31,294 bases of DNA from IMG/VR virus record IMGVR_UViG_3300032282_002440, positions 1 through 31,294 of that record, one strand, 5' to 3'. The notes under the pieces are model-generated. The model was given only the letters and a program-made list of their open reading frames with translations, searched no databases and was not told the DNA's origin. The position numbers and the translations under genes are program-made. This document shows positions 12,101 through 17,090 of the stretch, piece by piece. Each line of letters starts with the position of its first letter. Positions within the stretch are counted from its first letter, which is position 1. Source of the stretch: a virus.

Positions 12101-14749
12101 AATATCACCAGGAACATTTACACCTAGTCTTAATGATTCTTTTAATAGATCAGCTCGTCCCATATCTTTTAATGGAGCATCTGAACCTACGCCAAATTTT
12201 TGAATCAATCCTCCTATTTTTGAATGAATAGACAAAGAATCCTTAACACCCTCAGACAGCTTATTTGGTAAAAAGTCTCTATTTTGTGTTCTTAATTGAT
12301 TTGGTTGATTAACCATTAGTTCCATAGGTCTATTCAGTATCTGTCCTTTACTTTCATAAAAGTCTTTAATTATCTTTTCAAACCCATGTAATTGAGTATC
12401 GCTTGATACAACTCTTGTTCCTTTTTTATAGGGTCCAACATCACTAATTAATCTAGTAGAAGATCGAACAATTTCTTTCTGTAATAACCTGACTAATTCT
12501 GCATCTTCTTGTGGGGATAATGCTGGAAGAGATTGTTTTTTTTGTCTTGAACTAATTTTTTTTCCATCTAATGATACAGCCCTTAGAAATTGTGGTGATC
12601 TCATACTTTGTATAAAATCTTTTAATAAAATGACTTGATTTGATCCTCTTTTTAAGGCTTCATTAAATTCTCTGGGTAATCCTACGGTTAAATTTTCTGT
12701 TAATTCCCCTTTGGCTGCGCTTGAGGAAAACATCGGTTGAAATTTTTTAGGTATAGATTTATTGAAAGAAGAGTAGTAGTTTTTTATTTTTTCTAATATA
12801 CTATCTGTAATTTTTTTGGGAGCAGTAACATGTGATCTAACGTATTTGGCTGCGGATTGTATTTTTGGTGCTATAGTTACTCCTCCTATGCCAAATTTTT
12901 GTCTGCCCCTAGCAATTTGAGATATATTATCTATACCAATAGCACTAGTAGCATCTTTACGAATAACGAAACTCCCTGCTGGTAGCTGTGTATAAAAACT
13001 ATCAGTATTACCTTCGCCAGGAACCTGAGCAACACCACCCCTAGCTAATTTTACTGCTCCTCCTCTTTTCATTGGCCTTTTATCAGCATAATTCATTTTC
13101 CTTAATGTATTCACACCAATACTTTTAACAGCATCAGGGTAGACAACACCTTCTCCTGGCATTAGTGCAACGTCTATCATTCCACCCTTAGCATAGCCCA
13201 CAGATCCACCACTAGCACGCCCTCTTCTTATACCACCCATAAAACCGGTGCCAAATTGTCTAATAGCTTGTGCTCCTCTCACAGCCATAACAATACTGAG
13301 AATTGGCAACACTTCTTTAGCAGCATCGGCCACTTTAATCAATGCACTAGCGATAGATAAAGCACTTTTTGCTAATGATTGAAAAGTATCTGTTCCACCA
13401 ATTTCTCTAAACAAAGCTAAAAATTCTTCTCTAACTTTAACGATTTGATTAGCTAAACTCTTTTGTGCAAGCGCTGCGTCTTCTGCTAGAGAGCCTTGAC
13501 CTTGTTGAGCCACAGCCAACGCTTGCTGCGCTGTTGTGAACTGTTGGATAAGTGGAATCACTTTACCAATCTGTCTAAAACCACCAAGTTCTTCAATAAT
13601 TTGAGAAAATTTTAAATCTCTTGGATCTATACTACTGAGTCCTCTAGATAATAATTCTACTGCTTTATATGCTCCAACGAATTTACCATCTAAATCTGTT
13701 AAATTGATGCCAAACTCTTTAAGTGCTTCAACCGTACCTCCTCTTTGTATTCTAGTAAAAATAGTACGCAAACCAGTCGCAATAGTTTCTGCGCTTTCAC
13801 GAGTAGTAGCTCGTACACTAGTAAATACTGCAATAAATTCATTAAGAGCATCTTTTCCTTCACTGACGCCTTTGCTTGCTGCTGCAAACACACCACCAGT
13901 TCTTTGTATGGCAGCAATTATATCACTCGATTCCACAGCAAATTTTGCTGCTACAGCGTTAACAGATCCGAGGGCATTATCAAGATCATCAGCACTAATA
14001 CTAAACTGTCTCATTAATGCAATACTACCCTCTACTGTTTTATTCATGTCATCAAAAGATGGAGCTAAACTACTAAGAGCTAAAGCTTTAAGGGCTTTTT
14101 CAGTATCTCTAGCACTTAGGCCAGCTTGAGCGAGGGTGGATGCTACGTTAGTTAATTCACTAGAGCTAACGCCTAAATTAGTCGATAGGTTTGTTATAGT
14201 GTTGGATAAACTTTTGAGAATATCTTGTGATTCACCAGTTACTTGTTGCAGTTTAATGAACTGTTTGTCGAATTCAATAAATGCTGCCGTACCTTGTCTA
14301 ATAGCATTAGTAACACCAAAAATAATACTTGTAACAGCACTGAATGCAGCAAATCTTCTTACTGCTAGTGCTGATTGTCTACCAAACTCTTCCATCTCAG
14401 TTCTTGCTTGACCAGCACCAGCTCCCATATTGTTCATATTGCGTTGCGCATTATTTAGACCACGATTTAAATTGGCTGGATTAACATTATTGACTGCTGC
14501 GGCAAAATCATTAATGGCTTGGGCGGCTGCTGCTGCATTAGTTTGTGTGGTTGTGAGTGTGGCATTCAAATTTTGTAATGCTGCATTGAGTTGCGTAGCA
14601 TTTCTAGTAGCATTTGGAGCTACACTTAAATTAACATTAGCATTTATATTGCCCAATTGTCTACGAATATTAGACACAACCGCTCTAATATTGGCCGGGC
14701 CTCTCAAATTAATTTCTGCGGTTAGATTAAAAGATCTTGCTCTGGCCAT
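1..14749 (-). CDS. Giant tail tape measure protein, 3' end outside window (at least 4,916 aa)
   Basis: Tape measure proteins fill the tail tube, set tail length and are ejected with the DNA. I translated the minus strand codon by codon from ATG at 14749 (MARARSFNL) and met no stop before base 1, so the gene is 3'-truncated here. The start has an AGGA ribosome site ten bases upstream. Residues ~1-130 are Asn/Ala/Gln-rich. Residues ~160-460 resemble the TP901-type tape measure core, with phrases such as ATTRESAETIATGLRTIF and EELGGFRQIGKVIPLI. Hydrophobic segments lie near residues 127-150, 477-503, 1520-1556 and 2472-2535. Residues ~1400-2300 are helical, Ala/Gln/Glu-rich tail-rod-like sequence. 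Glycine-rich modules of two types recur (listed separately). A HAD-like segment, an EF-hand-like loop and a C-terminal AAAQ/PAAQ repeat are embedded. Residues ~2380-4640 match no fold I recognise. The gene follows the tail-assembly proteins, as expected for a tape measure. Confidence 0.93.
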   Translation of the reverse strand, partial: MARARSFNLTAEINLRGPANIRAVVSNIRRQLGNINANVNLSVAPNATRNATQLNAALQNLNATLTTTQTNAAAAAQAINDFAAAVNNVNPANLNRGLNNAQRNMNNMGAGAGQARTEMEEFGRQSALAVRRFAAFSAVTSIIFGVTNAIRQGTAAFIEFDKQFIKLQQVTGESQDILKSLSNTITNLSTNLGVSSSELTNVASTLAQAGLSARDTEKALKALALSSLAPSFDDMNKTVEGSIALMRQFSISADDLDNALGSVNAVAAKFAVESSDIIAAIQRTGGVFAAASKGVSEGKDALNEFIAVFTSVRATTRESAETIATGLRTIFTRIQRGGTVEALKEFGINLTDLDGKFVGAYKAVELLSRGLSSIDPRDLKFSQIIEELGGFRQIGKVIPLIQQFTTAQQALAVAQQGQGSLAEDAALAQKSLANQIVKVREEFLALFREIGGTDTFQSLAKSALSIASALIKVADAAKEVLPILSIVMAVRGAQAIRQFGTGFMGGIRRGRASGGSVGYAKGGMIDVALMPGEGVVYPDAVKSIGVNTLRKMNYADKRPMKRGGAVKLARGGVAQVPGEGNTDSFYTQLPAGSFVIRKDATSAIGIDNISQIARGRQKFGIGGVTIAPKIQSAAKYVRSHVTAPKKITDSILEKIKNYYSSFNKSIPKKFQPMFSSSAAKGELTENLTVGLPREFNEALKRGSNQVILLKDFIQSMRSPQFLRAVSLDGKKISSRQKKQSLPALSPQEDAELVRLLQKEIVRSSTRLISDVGPYKKGTRVVSSDTQLHGFEKIIKDFYESKGQILNRPMELMVNQPNQLRTQNRDFLPNKLSEGVKDSLSIHSKIGGLIQKFGVGSDAPLKDMGRADLLKESLRLGVNVPGDIRRLLDPRAKGSEQARSQLIKKLEDQRIITKAKRDKISQQAKKRNIAVVGLTGEAISEEVMSPDRKGKKGKKSIKGFPATLQTGSLPDDLSKQVQAVIRNQSERIAATVGKLIATRAGSSPVTDRKQIRAIVSKQLDNISGLLFESGLAVAGAPYDPSSKALDFGKGLGKDLGSLFGVDPKALTDATKQATKEVARAKVAKGQFTRGRRDIKAKKLRRALGGFIGLSRGGLPLIDDLPNAPGSMLPIPGISKGSPLYRIIKNRGGALDFDRTLQRTVGDAAYASAKTPEQKDAVLDKYFRDPQARLDDVKSARLTQFGQQLQDLIKKGVIKPQNLSIISKSSKVPGLAEHISKMFSIPTSNMEFTSGGSKVPVLEKFSKMRRTPPLKRALGGAVHHLAGGSRNPISPTPVSSQKASAALMGRKQLSGAELRKAAEASGYNIAQLDNGRIELSRSGKVMHNLTRDEASELLGSLTLGRFTSSHAMGGEVPIMAQSGEYIINRRSARAIGYNNLHQLNKYHSGGKVGAVTKLAAGGGPLGSTVSVLSNLLRNFTDSIGRIFSTVRNMPSGSGWGRGGLGGFGVPPTGTNPNRDPNRNRNNSSPGQNSMFALSMAIPMLTDMLQGGEPGSEQAARSQAGNQGMANAVGTGLVLSSMGGPLGWIAGAAAAGYGLVKSFADAENAAKTFAITASKNTLENSLERATQSLDKFTQDVKNDALQIKAKTDIMKVVSDAENVVKQTQRTQYGIMNLADTGQGSYQRGEILQREGIFKYLSTIGIGGESNQSIAFQKYIPELSKQASKSFQGAAEVTTKYLETRFKTGSSVAGMQKENPAEFDRLTRSLALADAAVQQEIMSIDNLVGIGNIEKQQRKESVIAMASERKARDIQTRALREKAIEDLNKSANRLVFSFERMFQNMEQAINRASYAMSLLTDQAEASAAALSGQAKISPTKLTAINTIQNPQAYSNIDRKRASSLASSSFGSQSNVVRGLLEMGPKLEETIMSTINNVLSSTTRGTITNEAMGAKITSAINNALQDLQLPSDLTDKLSTEIGLTLQEMRKQGEDKVDFSQLMEKIPQLSRVLESAKRAQEAATKALENWQNGLNEYAQTFNTIIESQIESNNRYRRATDIEINGRMELARTFGANVDLTGIISNFKASIKQMTGGLSSPVAIGNKALELENVRQARQATANTAANKGPSGMAEFQLMTNQLLKTNVALRDNYDALKRLSESSDIASAAMSKITEIQQKQQAGVAILEKVVTSMPEDIAAMNQAAMRLNENMAGRVNAYSTPETRQQSLELFNMIAPFLGEKEGALKANVLESMLKESNVAIGPMFQNILDSLRNPKADPEMARAISIYEQSLNTQKIANEQLARIDGRMRDNSAAIAAQKLKEALVGTTLNFESRTLVDIRDGINDLVNLVRGRNNPAPAQGIATGGLVYASQGAFIPQGTDTVPAMLTKGEFVVNRQSTQNNLPLLHSINRSKGGKVSYYADGGYVFGGKNNKSESWGKKEHETDTATKETGTQKVDYPLLKNLNPDVGHYRQSVSTLSNPSIYASADSTYRGKPLNLDDENGLFDEPFKNTARVGKAYNEMTLEIAAPLLGGTAPTTVGAGAGAAAGYAGATGLISAGVLSTVAAPLTIGIGAGIAAGTSVASFLNHSNADRQYAGMTNDPKVNPLGFIPKNNINDLFDNNKNGQLKKDKIDKYKKAYDLLLKGVFSADLEENGSSYKSGSGRIDSITDFSQKINPTINKSSNDAGVIIKLSNLTKHLSGNYGVFSTEALKTKLKESHTTAKNEGYPFNITTTPSQLYGRGYATVVAGFDNWSDNNAYGQPFTIGFDRDIPFKDYQVLTATESDTTIKSGIVDYFKYKTRLQQALANLNEDKGETETKASTEKRNRLRKMKGLFNKTLFKANFTNEDLNTTSPVTLYNINPQNWKDLVPTFPEFKDKPEVLSGIDGNNWIKITDTQTGGFSRDFPWSTQGFDENNMINAEEAFKLSNKKITVKPDIYEDMERGLNLTYKTITGPFYDPDIEDFSPQSQTFSVIELGGQNAKNNPFAEANTVNSNNYAAIIPGHGRQEIEKYVTNLIKTKTPVGFTGSFGRRVTDAKFMALSYDKDTLNNAFVDKPRTNLAWQAPIFLQTLKDLQKKEDLRDTIGPDLTVKGKELSIEDVDNNKAIFDEFVKKNYGRLIAEKSVRSSTVLSRMRIPLQALDIRRLPKDNNSKAALFRLFGQEATKTKPNIEKMPQFIKTITEGVGRDRVTSYQIREPYAKAWSIMDVLGQFFSFVGSKDFGGISGLIQSPIYSNLDPPELNSVDDIVTRIKETSNAIASGLMASGGKKSANDADPVLNRNILGADIQLALNELWEDDSGAQIASIDKETGAVSYKPLSKNNKPKNIGELGNLALDPYNIFPGGYRSVLINHIIDAFEEAKNPSSPIANKNKQLFIDKLTMMDEWFGFQDRYLDTGMLWPTDDIFKKDYLKYADAFKTLTFGTNLVLPDFKKLEQIRANQELVKMQEAEGKSHGGVVYASKGAYIDFQPKGEDKIPAMLSKGEFVVNKQATQQNLPLLHSINSGSYNRGGVVNGPTYFQDGGQVASVDPFTKKGNSPAYGNRDPNEKGLLVQSGDFERMLHFGSYPRENIQSLQSIASKDYSNMLFFGDRDMRKAYINIKDMINGKYKSRNPYDAKGNFNEKIYFENESRLRDLKKQYSKYFYLRDMDRPKLSLDGYDFTKYLSGSKGLITSLMPIKMPGDQGHPINRVTDIKYGIKDLSPYLDYLYDDYAKLYDWHSGSEHGLIPNPNITKSSDDQSMEESAPDPNKAKLLANKMRLIDNLRKLRKLRHGTDKPAVEFTTPTLDSMLLDENLRTPEEAADMAQREKVLNNIIGIDAMIPFQYRVPSFVGPYLANKIRQEGSAAKSDFTTNSPYFRQMIHLKYPDKDFIDQQTWDEKSLRISEGLIGPMFDTKVTTFQNSKTGEFIPRWMTRTFNGPSFKEVKVPLGILLNHISGQTFSLPKHSADQWKNLFPQIDSDKNSKLDSLELKNAHRRPGNAAEMVVGGLQAVGLLPENKPGPVAIDQTELRTAQEAAKFDTAIGVTPGAGVASMEMTADETKQVLVDKAKPKPEPIKINPLLLSKYSAFKDAYTDMIITSGGPDNIERNRLQRLADKEKLNKLFNLNDEPVSILNNLFETAPDEYFKRRFSLEMDIRKFSDANNHNFLKKISSQALLTQINLDKVVKRFHGEPGVKTNKKIYDDSSAENMSGFNAILDHWKKFSSIGSEGSMITTDPTGEEIDIKPPKLNPKAFVPLTDSTSFEELHPAWMRKLLGKPWVIQGDDAVKWTHNDTLFDSEYIIERTMAYYKVFEDAITRLRMGKLDTPDADKSLGTAASGAIDIFERLKKSSLATQTKDEFGKPIFNPLDETREINVAIDYFNKLKKFRSYTNGKKSQQLTNSQEANELYSELVKVMRENFSSPPSWSMPRIPENTHRMSSGIGNEINTQEPDNDITKLDTEGMASRILYSKRIYDKTQRSIKRASEYAIEAGLNSPYQETTPSYQDTMDEYLNAIMYLKQLKNNYKPNQPNQNDSNPLFQLDFDDIYWPLAMEMSLEPFIPGLPAPPYHPDKAQYIHPSVFGLDEAGENRGLSYTNGTKVNDIVNKAHEEWVRGLEQAKWLAKQQSDTASTVTNKFGIDKQNAARFGKHFKPSNRQTFLEVLEEQFLDNGTTIYDKENIGNLRIPILNSQVESIKRLVEPQGATIPKALGGKVFANGGMVNVALTPGEAVVDPALAQSIGTSTLKRMNHADKKPMNNGGRIRLAQGGIALVPGQGNSDSFKTQLPEGSFVIRKAATSALGMNNSGSTKTINRNNGGIIPRRPIRFQNGGDVDQHDVNFDRAAEILHASQVRGYRPSKADQVLLAKVRKREKELKKQEIEKVKREGYQIRDKNGSVVNTLRGQAALRAMTMEHTSYGGASRQSALAYQERRKAEQERAQAAAQAAAQPAAQAAAQPAAQPAAQAAAQAAAQPAAQPAAQAAAQAAAQAA
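566..820 (-). repeat. Tape measure module A, copy 2 (residues 4644-4728)
   Basis: This 85-residue glycine-rich module contains GGMVNVALTPGEAVV, a SIGTSTL..MNHADKKPM stretch, VPGQGNSDSF and a TQLPEGSFVIRK segment. It aligns without gaps to residues 521-605 of the same protein, with about 55 of 85 positions identical by hand count. From memory, similar PGE/VPG.GN.DSF/GSFVIRK phrases occur in other large phage tape measures. Confidence 0.9.
2996..3031 (-). other. EF-hand-like calcium-binding loop in the tape measure (residues 3907-3918)
   Basis: The twelve residues DSDKNSKLDSLE place Asp, Asp, Asn, Lys(backbone), Asp and Glu at loop positions 1, 3, 5, 7, 9 and 12. This is the canonical EF-hand/dockerin-type calcium loop, with Leu at position 8; Ser replaces the usual Gly at position 6. 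The segment sits between FPQI and LKNAH, which could form flanking helices. Calcium binding is inferred from the motif only. Confidence 0.5.
4331..4537 (-). repeat. Tape measure module B, copy 2 (residues 3405-3473)
   Basis: The module reads GGVVYASKGAYID, then IPAMLSKGEFVVNKQATQ, then QNLPLLHSIN, and ends in a Gly-rich DGG. It closely matches residues 2317-2376 of the same protein. The phrase P-A-M-L-x-x-GEFVVN is familiar from many phage tape measures, which supports the identity of the whole ORF. Confidence 0.9.
7622..7801 (-). repeat. Tape measure module B, copy 1 (residues 2317-2376)
   Basis: The module reads GGLVYASQGAFIPQGTDTVP, then AMLTKGEFVVNRQSTQ, NNLPLLHSIN and a terminal ADGG. 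It is closely similar to copy 2 about 1,090 residues later. It separates the helical mid-section of the tape measure from the large unrecognised region that follows. Confidence 0.9.
10532..10651 (-). repeat. Tape measure module B, divergent copy 3 (residues 1367-1406)
   Basis: The segment runs GGEVPIMAQSGEYIINRRSA, then RAIGYNNLHQLNKYHSGGKV. It keeps the module B pattern of a Gly-Gly lead, a GE[YF][IV][IV]NR core, an N-L-x-x-L turn and a closing GGKV, but is shorter and more divergent than the two copies further along the protein. Confidence 0.7.
10964..11311 (-). other. HAD-phosphatase-like segment in the tape measure (residues ~1147-1262)
   Basis: Residues 1149-1155 read LDFDRTL, with D1150, D1152 and T1154 in the DxDxT motif I spacing of HAD hydrolases. 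A predicted strand NLSIISKS then puts S1221 where motif II Ser/Thr is expected, followed by a helix. SKVPVLEKF supplies K1252 in the place of the motif III lysine. An acidic motif IV is not evident before the glycine-rich linker that follows, so the domain may be inactive or incomplete. This is a motif reading, not a database result. Confidence 0.45.
12935..13189 (-). repeat. Tape measure module A, copy 1 (residues 521-605)
   Basis: The module reads GGMIDVALMPGEGVV, SIGVNTLRKMNYADKRPM, VPGEGNTDSF and QLPAGSFVIRK. It has the same length (85 residues) as the copy some 4,120 residues downstream, with no gap needed in the alignment. It closes the TP901-like N-terminal region. Confidence 0.9.
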
Positions 14750-14766
14750 AATTTTATAATCCTATT

Positions 14767-14806
14767 AAAAACAATATCCCCAAAGAACTTTGATATTCTT
14801 GGGGAT
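14767..14806 (-). terminator. Intrinsic terminator or attenuator just before the tape measure gene
   Basis: On the minus strand an ATCCCCAAGAA arm pairs with TTCTTTGGGGAT (one bulged base) around an eight-base loop and is followed by ATTGTTTTT. It lies in the 86-bp gap between the 295-residue tail assembly protein and the tape measure start. Since no promoter is evident between it and the tape measure, it may act as a partial terminator that lowers tape measure expression. Confidence 0.75.
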
Positions 14807-14835
14807 AATGAATGTAGGTGATAGAAGTTAAATGA

Positions 14836-15723
14836 TTATTTATTGATTTCTGAAACGCTGGTTGATTTGGATTCTGTATTAGTTTTTTCATCTTCCTTCT
14901 TAGACTCCTCAATCTTATTGGTTTCTGTTTCAATAACAATTGGTTTTCCATCATCATCTAAGAATGGTTTACTTTCAACAATATACTCTCCATCCTTATC
15001 CACCTTATTACCTAGTTTATCAACAAAATTACCCTCACTATCAATAAATCTGCCACTTTCATCAATTAGTCTGCCTTCAAAATCAACTAGTTTACCTTCT
15101 TTATTAATGAAACGTAATTTATCATCAACAAATTTATATTGCTTTAAAAATTTGTTTTCTGGTAAAGTACCCTCATAATCATTATCTAAACCATAAAGCA
15201 TATTAGCCAAATTTTGAGCAGCAGTTAGGGCTACCTCATCAGTTGACCTATTAAGGTAGTCCTCCAAACTATGAAAATAGCGCTGTTTCGTATTATCATA
15301 CACCGTGCAGGCGGAAACCAAATAATTAAATCTAGCATTATCGGCTTGACCTTCTGCTGTGTGAGTATCCAGATTAGTTTTGACAGAGATTAGTTCTCTT
15401 AGTTTATCTCTGTGCTTTTTGATCTCCAGAGCAATAGTCTTGGCTTCTGACAGAGGAATACCTCCTCTAGCCAATTTTCTTTCATTCTCTAGAACCTGTG
15501 TTTGTAGATTATCAAATTGATTTTGTTTATTATCGTCCCATAAACCCTGTTCAATTAAAAGATCGTCTAATTTAGCTCTAACAACTGCCTTAGACTTTAA
15601 TGCATCGCTGAAAGCCTGATTATAAGCTTTTGTGGCCTCTTTTTGATCCTCAATAGATGGTGATCTAACAGCGATTGTTACTTCTTTGCCATCTATAGTT
15701 TTTGTAAAAGTTCTGATTTTCAT
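14836..15723 (-). CDS. Tail assembly protein in tape-measure-chaperone position, with 7-residue repeats (295 aa)
   Basis: Function is not recognised from sequence. Its place directly upstream of the tape measure is where tail assembly chaperones usually lie. Residues ~54-150 (IEQGLW ... DTHTAEGQADNARFNYL) match the pattern of residues in the neighbouring 350-residue protein, so the two look paralogous. Residues 199-261 form nine 7-residue units of the type [VI]D-x-[ED]-G-x-[FL]. The C-terminus (~268-295) is a Lys/Glu/Ser-rich, probably disordered tail. The start is supported by AAGGAA six bases upstream of ATG. It lies 14 bases after the preceding gene's stop and ends before a terminator hairpin. 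Confidence 0.8.
   Translation of the reverse strand: MKIRTFTKTIDGKEVTIAVRSPSIEDQKEATKAYNQAFSDALKSKAVVRAKLDDLLIEQGLWDDNKQNQFDNLQTQVLENERKLARGGIPLSEAKTIALEIKKHRDKLRELISVKTNLDTHTAEGQADNARFNYLVSACTVYDNTKQRYFHSLEDYLNRSTDEVALTAAQNLANMLYGLDNDYEGTLPENKFLKQYKFVDDKLRFINKEGKLVDFEGRLIDESGRFIDSEGNFVDKLGNKVDKDGEYIVESKPFLDDDGKPIVIETETNKIEESKKEDEKTNTESKSTSVSEINK
14941..15129 (-). repeat. Nine 7-residue repeats in the 295-aa tail assembly protein
   Basis: Residues 199-261 divide into VDDKLRF, INKEGKL, VDFEGRL, IDESGRF, IDSEGNF, VDKLGNK, VDKDGEY, IVESKPF and LDDDGKP. The consensus is a beta-branched residue or Leu, then Asp, two variable residues, Gly, and an aromatic or aliphatic residue at position 7. The DNA copies have diverged, so this is a repeat at protein level. 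A short-strand solenoid or acidic ion-binding array is possible. Confidence 0.88.
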
Positions 15724-15737
15724 ATCATGTTCCTTTC

Positions 15738-16001
15738 TTATCTTTGATAAAATTTATAATTGTATTGTACAGTATCCGGTCTCAAATCAGCAATGCATTT
15801 TCTTAATTGATGATTTCCATTATTCAAAATTTGATTTCTAATATCATCCCAAATTAGTCTATATTGTTCTTCTTGAGCTGTTAGGGGCTGGTCGGGATCT
15901 TTATTTTGTCCCCACAGATAACCAAAATTTTTTTCAAATTCGAATAAAGCTCCAATCATTGTGGTTTGAAATCTTTTAGTCAATATGTCTTTGTAGTTCA
16001 T
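15738..16001 (-). CDS. Small tail-assembly-region protein, unknown function (87 aa)
   Basis: This 87-residue protein starts MNYKDILTKRFQTTM, has an aromatic stretch FEFEKNFGYLWG and ends with an NHQLRK...YNYKFYQR segment. I recognise no catalytic motif. The ATGA overlap (15998-16001) with the stop of the upstream 350-residue gene indicates translational coupling, and the next gene starts 14 bases downstream. The cluster of three small to mid-sized genes between tube protein and tape measure suggests a role as a tail assembly chaperone or tail initiator partner. That is inferred from position only. Confidence 0.75.
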   Translation of the reverse strand: MNYKDILTKRFQTTMIGALFEFEKNFGYLWGQNKDPDQPLTAQEEQYRLIWDDIRNQILNNGNHQLRKCIADLRPDTVQYNYKFYQR

Positions 16002-17050
16002 TGTTTTCCTACGCTCATAGCCTGTTTATTGGATTGCATTTGTAAATTTCTTCGAACATCCGGCAGATTCGTTTCCGATATTTCCTGATCAGAACTAAGT
16101 ATTACATTATTTCTTTCATTTATAATATGTCTGGATGAAGCATTATTCAAGTTATAAATATTATCTGCTTCTTCTTTAGAACTCGCCATTAAAAATACTT
16201 CTTGAGCATTATTTAATTTTTTACCATCTAATATTTTTTCTGCACGTTTTTTAGATCTAATTTTTTCATTTTCTCGTCGTTGTAATATCATCCAGCCATC
16301 AAACATATCATCATCTTCTATAACGCTGTCCTGAGGACATTCAGGATGCTCATAAGTACTATCATACATTTTAGTAAATAATACTAGTGTCCTTTGCTCG
16401 TCTGTCCAATTTATTGGAGACTTGTCAAAAATATTATTCTTATTACATGACCAATAATTTCTCCATAGTTCATTACGAGCTATTTTTTTTAGAATACTAA
16501 CATCAATAATATTATCATTAATAATGCTTGACATATTATTAACAACTAAATAATCCACATTTATCATATCTGAAAATACAAGATTATCATTCATGTCTCT
16601 GATACTATTAATAAGTAAATATTGATTCTTAAGAGTAGTAGCAAAACCTTTGGAGGTCAAATGATCTAATGAATGTCTAATATTGGTATACTTATAATAA
16701 GAGTGTCTAATATTAGATAAGCTTCTTCTAATAGATTTAATTTTATTAGGATTCAAAATATTTTTAAATAATTCGACCTTATTATCCTCTATTTCCTGCT
16801 CCATCTTTTTGAGTTGCTCATCTCCATTGTAATTCCATAATCCTACATCGATCAGCATATTCACTATGTCTTCATCTGTAATCCAAGTATTATACTTATT
16901 ATTTTCATATTCATTACTAGCATATATTTCAGCTTCATATTTAACTGAAATATTTGGATATACTAGTTTATACTTAGTATTTTGAAATAAGAATATATAA
17001 AACCCAGATAATATTCTGGATAAATATAAATTAATCTCTTTATCTTCCAT
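15998..17050 (-). CDS. Tail-assembly-region protein, paralogue-like to the 295-aa neighbour (350 aa)
   Basis: No catalytic motif is visible. Residues ~66-160 run MLIDVGLWNYNGDEQL, an acidic and basic helix, KIKSIRRSLSNIR, SLDHLTSKGFA and NQYLLINS. This follows the same order of conserved positions as the 295-residue protein (LLIEQGLW, EIKKHRDKLRE, LDTHTAEGQA, FNYLVSA), so an ancient duplication is likely. The C-terminal ~100 residues are charged and include a mostly helical RRENEKIRSKKRAEKIL stretch. The gene is coupled to the 87-residue gene by an ATGA overlap. It begins 40 bases after the tube gene with an AGGGGA site close to the ATG. Position suggests a chaperone or assembly role in making the tail. 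Confidence 0.75.
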   Translation of the reverse strand: MEDKEINLYLSRILSGFYIFLFQNTKYKLVYPNISVKYEAEIYASNEYENNKYNTWITDEDIVNMLIDVGLWNYNGDEQLKKMEQEIEDNKVELFKNILNPNKIKSIRRSLSNIRHSYYKYTNIRHSLDHLTSKGFATTLKNQYLLINSIRDMNDNLVFSDMINVDYLVVNNMSSIINDNIIDVSILKKIARNELWRNYWSCNKNNIFDKSPINWTDEQRTLVLFTKMYDSTYEHPECPQDSVIEDDDMFDGWMILQRRENEKIRSKKRAEKILDGKKLNNAQEVFLMASSKEEADNIYNLNNASSRHIINERNNVILSSDQEISETNLPDVRRNLQMQSNKQAMSVGKQ

Positions 17051-17090
17051 AATCCCCTAACCATAGTCCAAAATCCGGTTATAAACTCTA

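Noticed and set aside
13704-14129. Plus-strand open frame of 141 codons
   Set aside because: It is antisense to the conserved TP901-like part of the tape measure, has no ribosome site, and its Ala/Ser/Leu-rich product mirrors the Ala/Gly/Ser codons on the other strand.
14754-14957. Minus-strand frame overlapping the end of the 295-residue gene as a frameshift extension like lambda G/GT
   Set aside because: No convincing slippery site was found at the junction. The extension would translate through the terminator hairpin and stop just before the tape measure start. Kept only as a possibility not supported by sequence.
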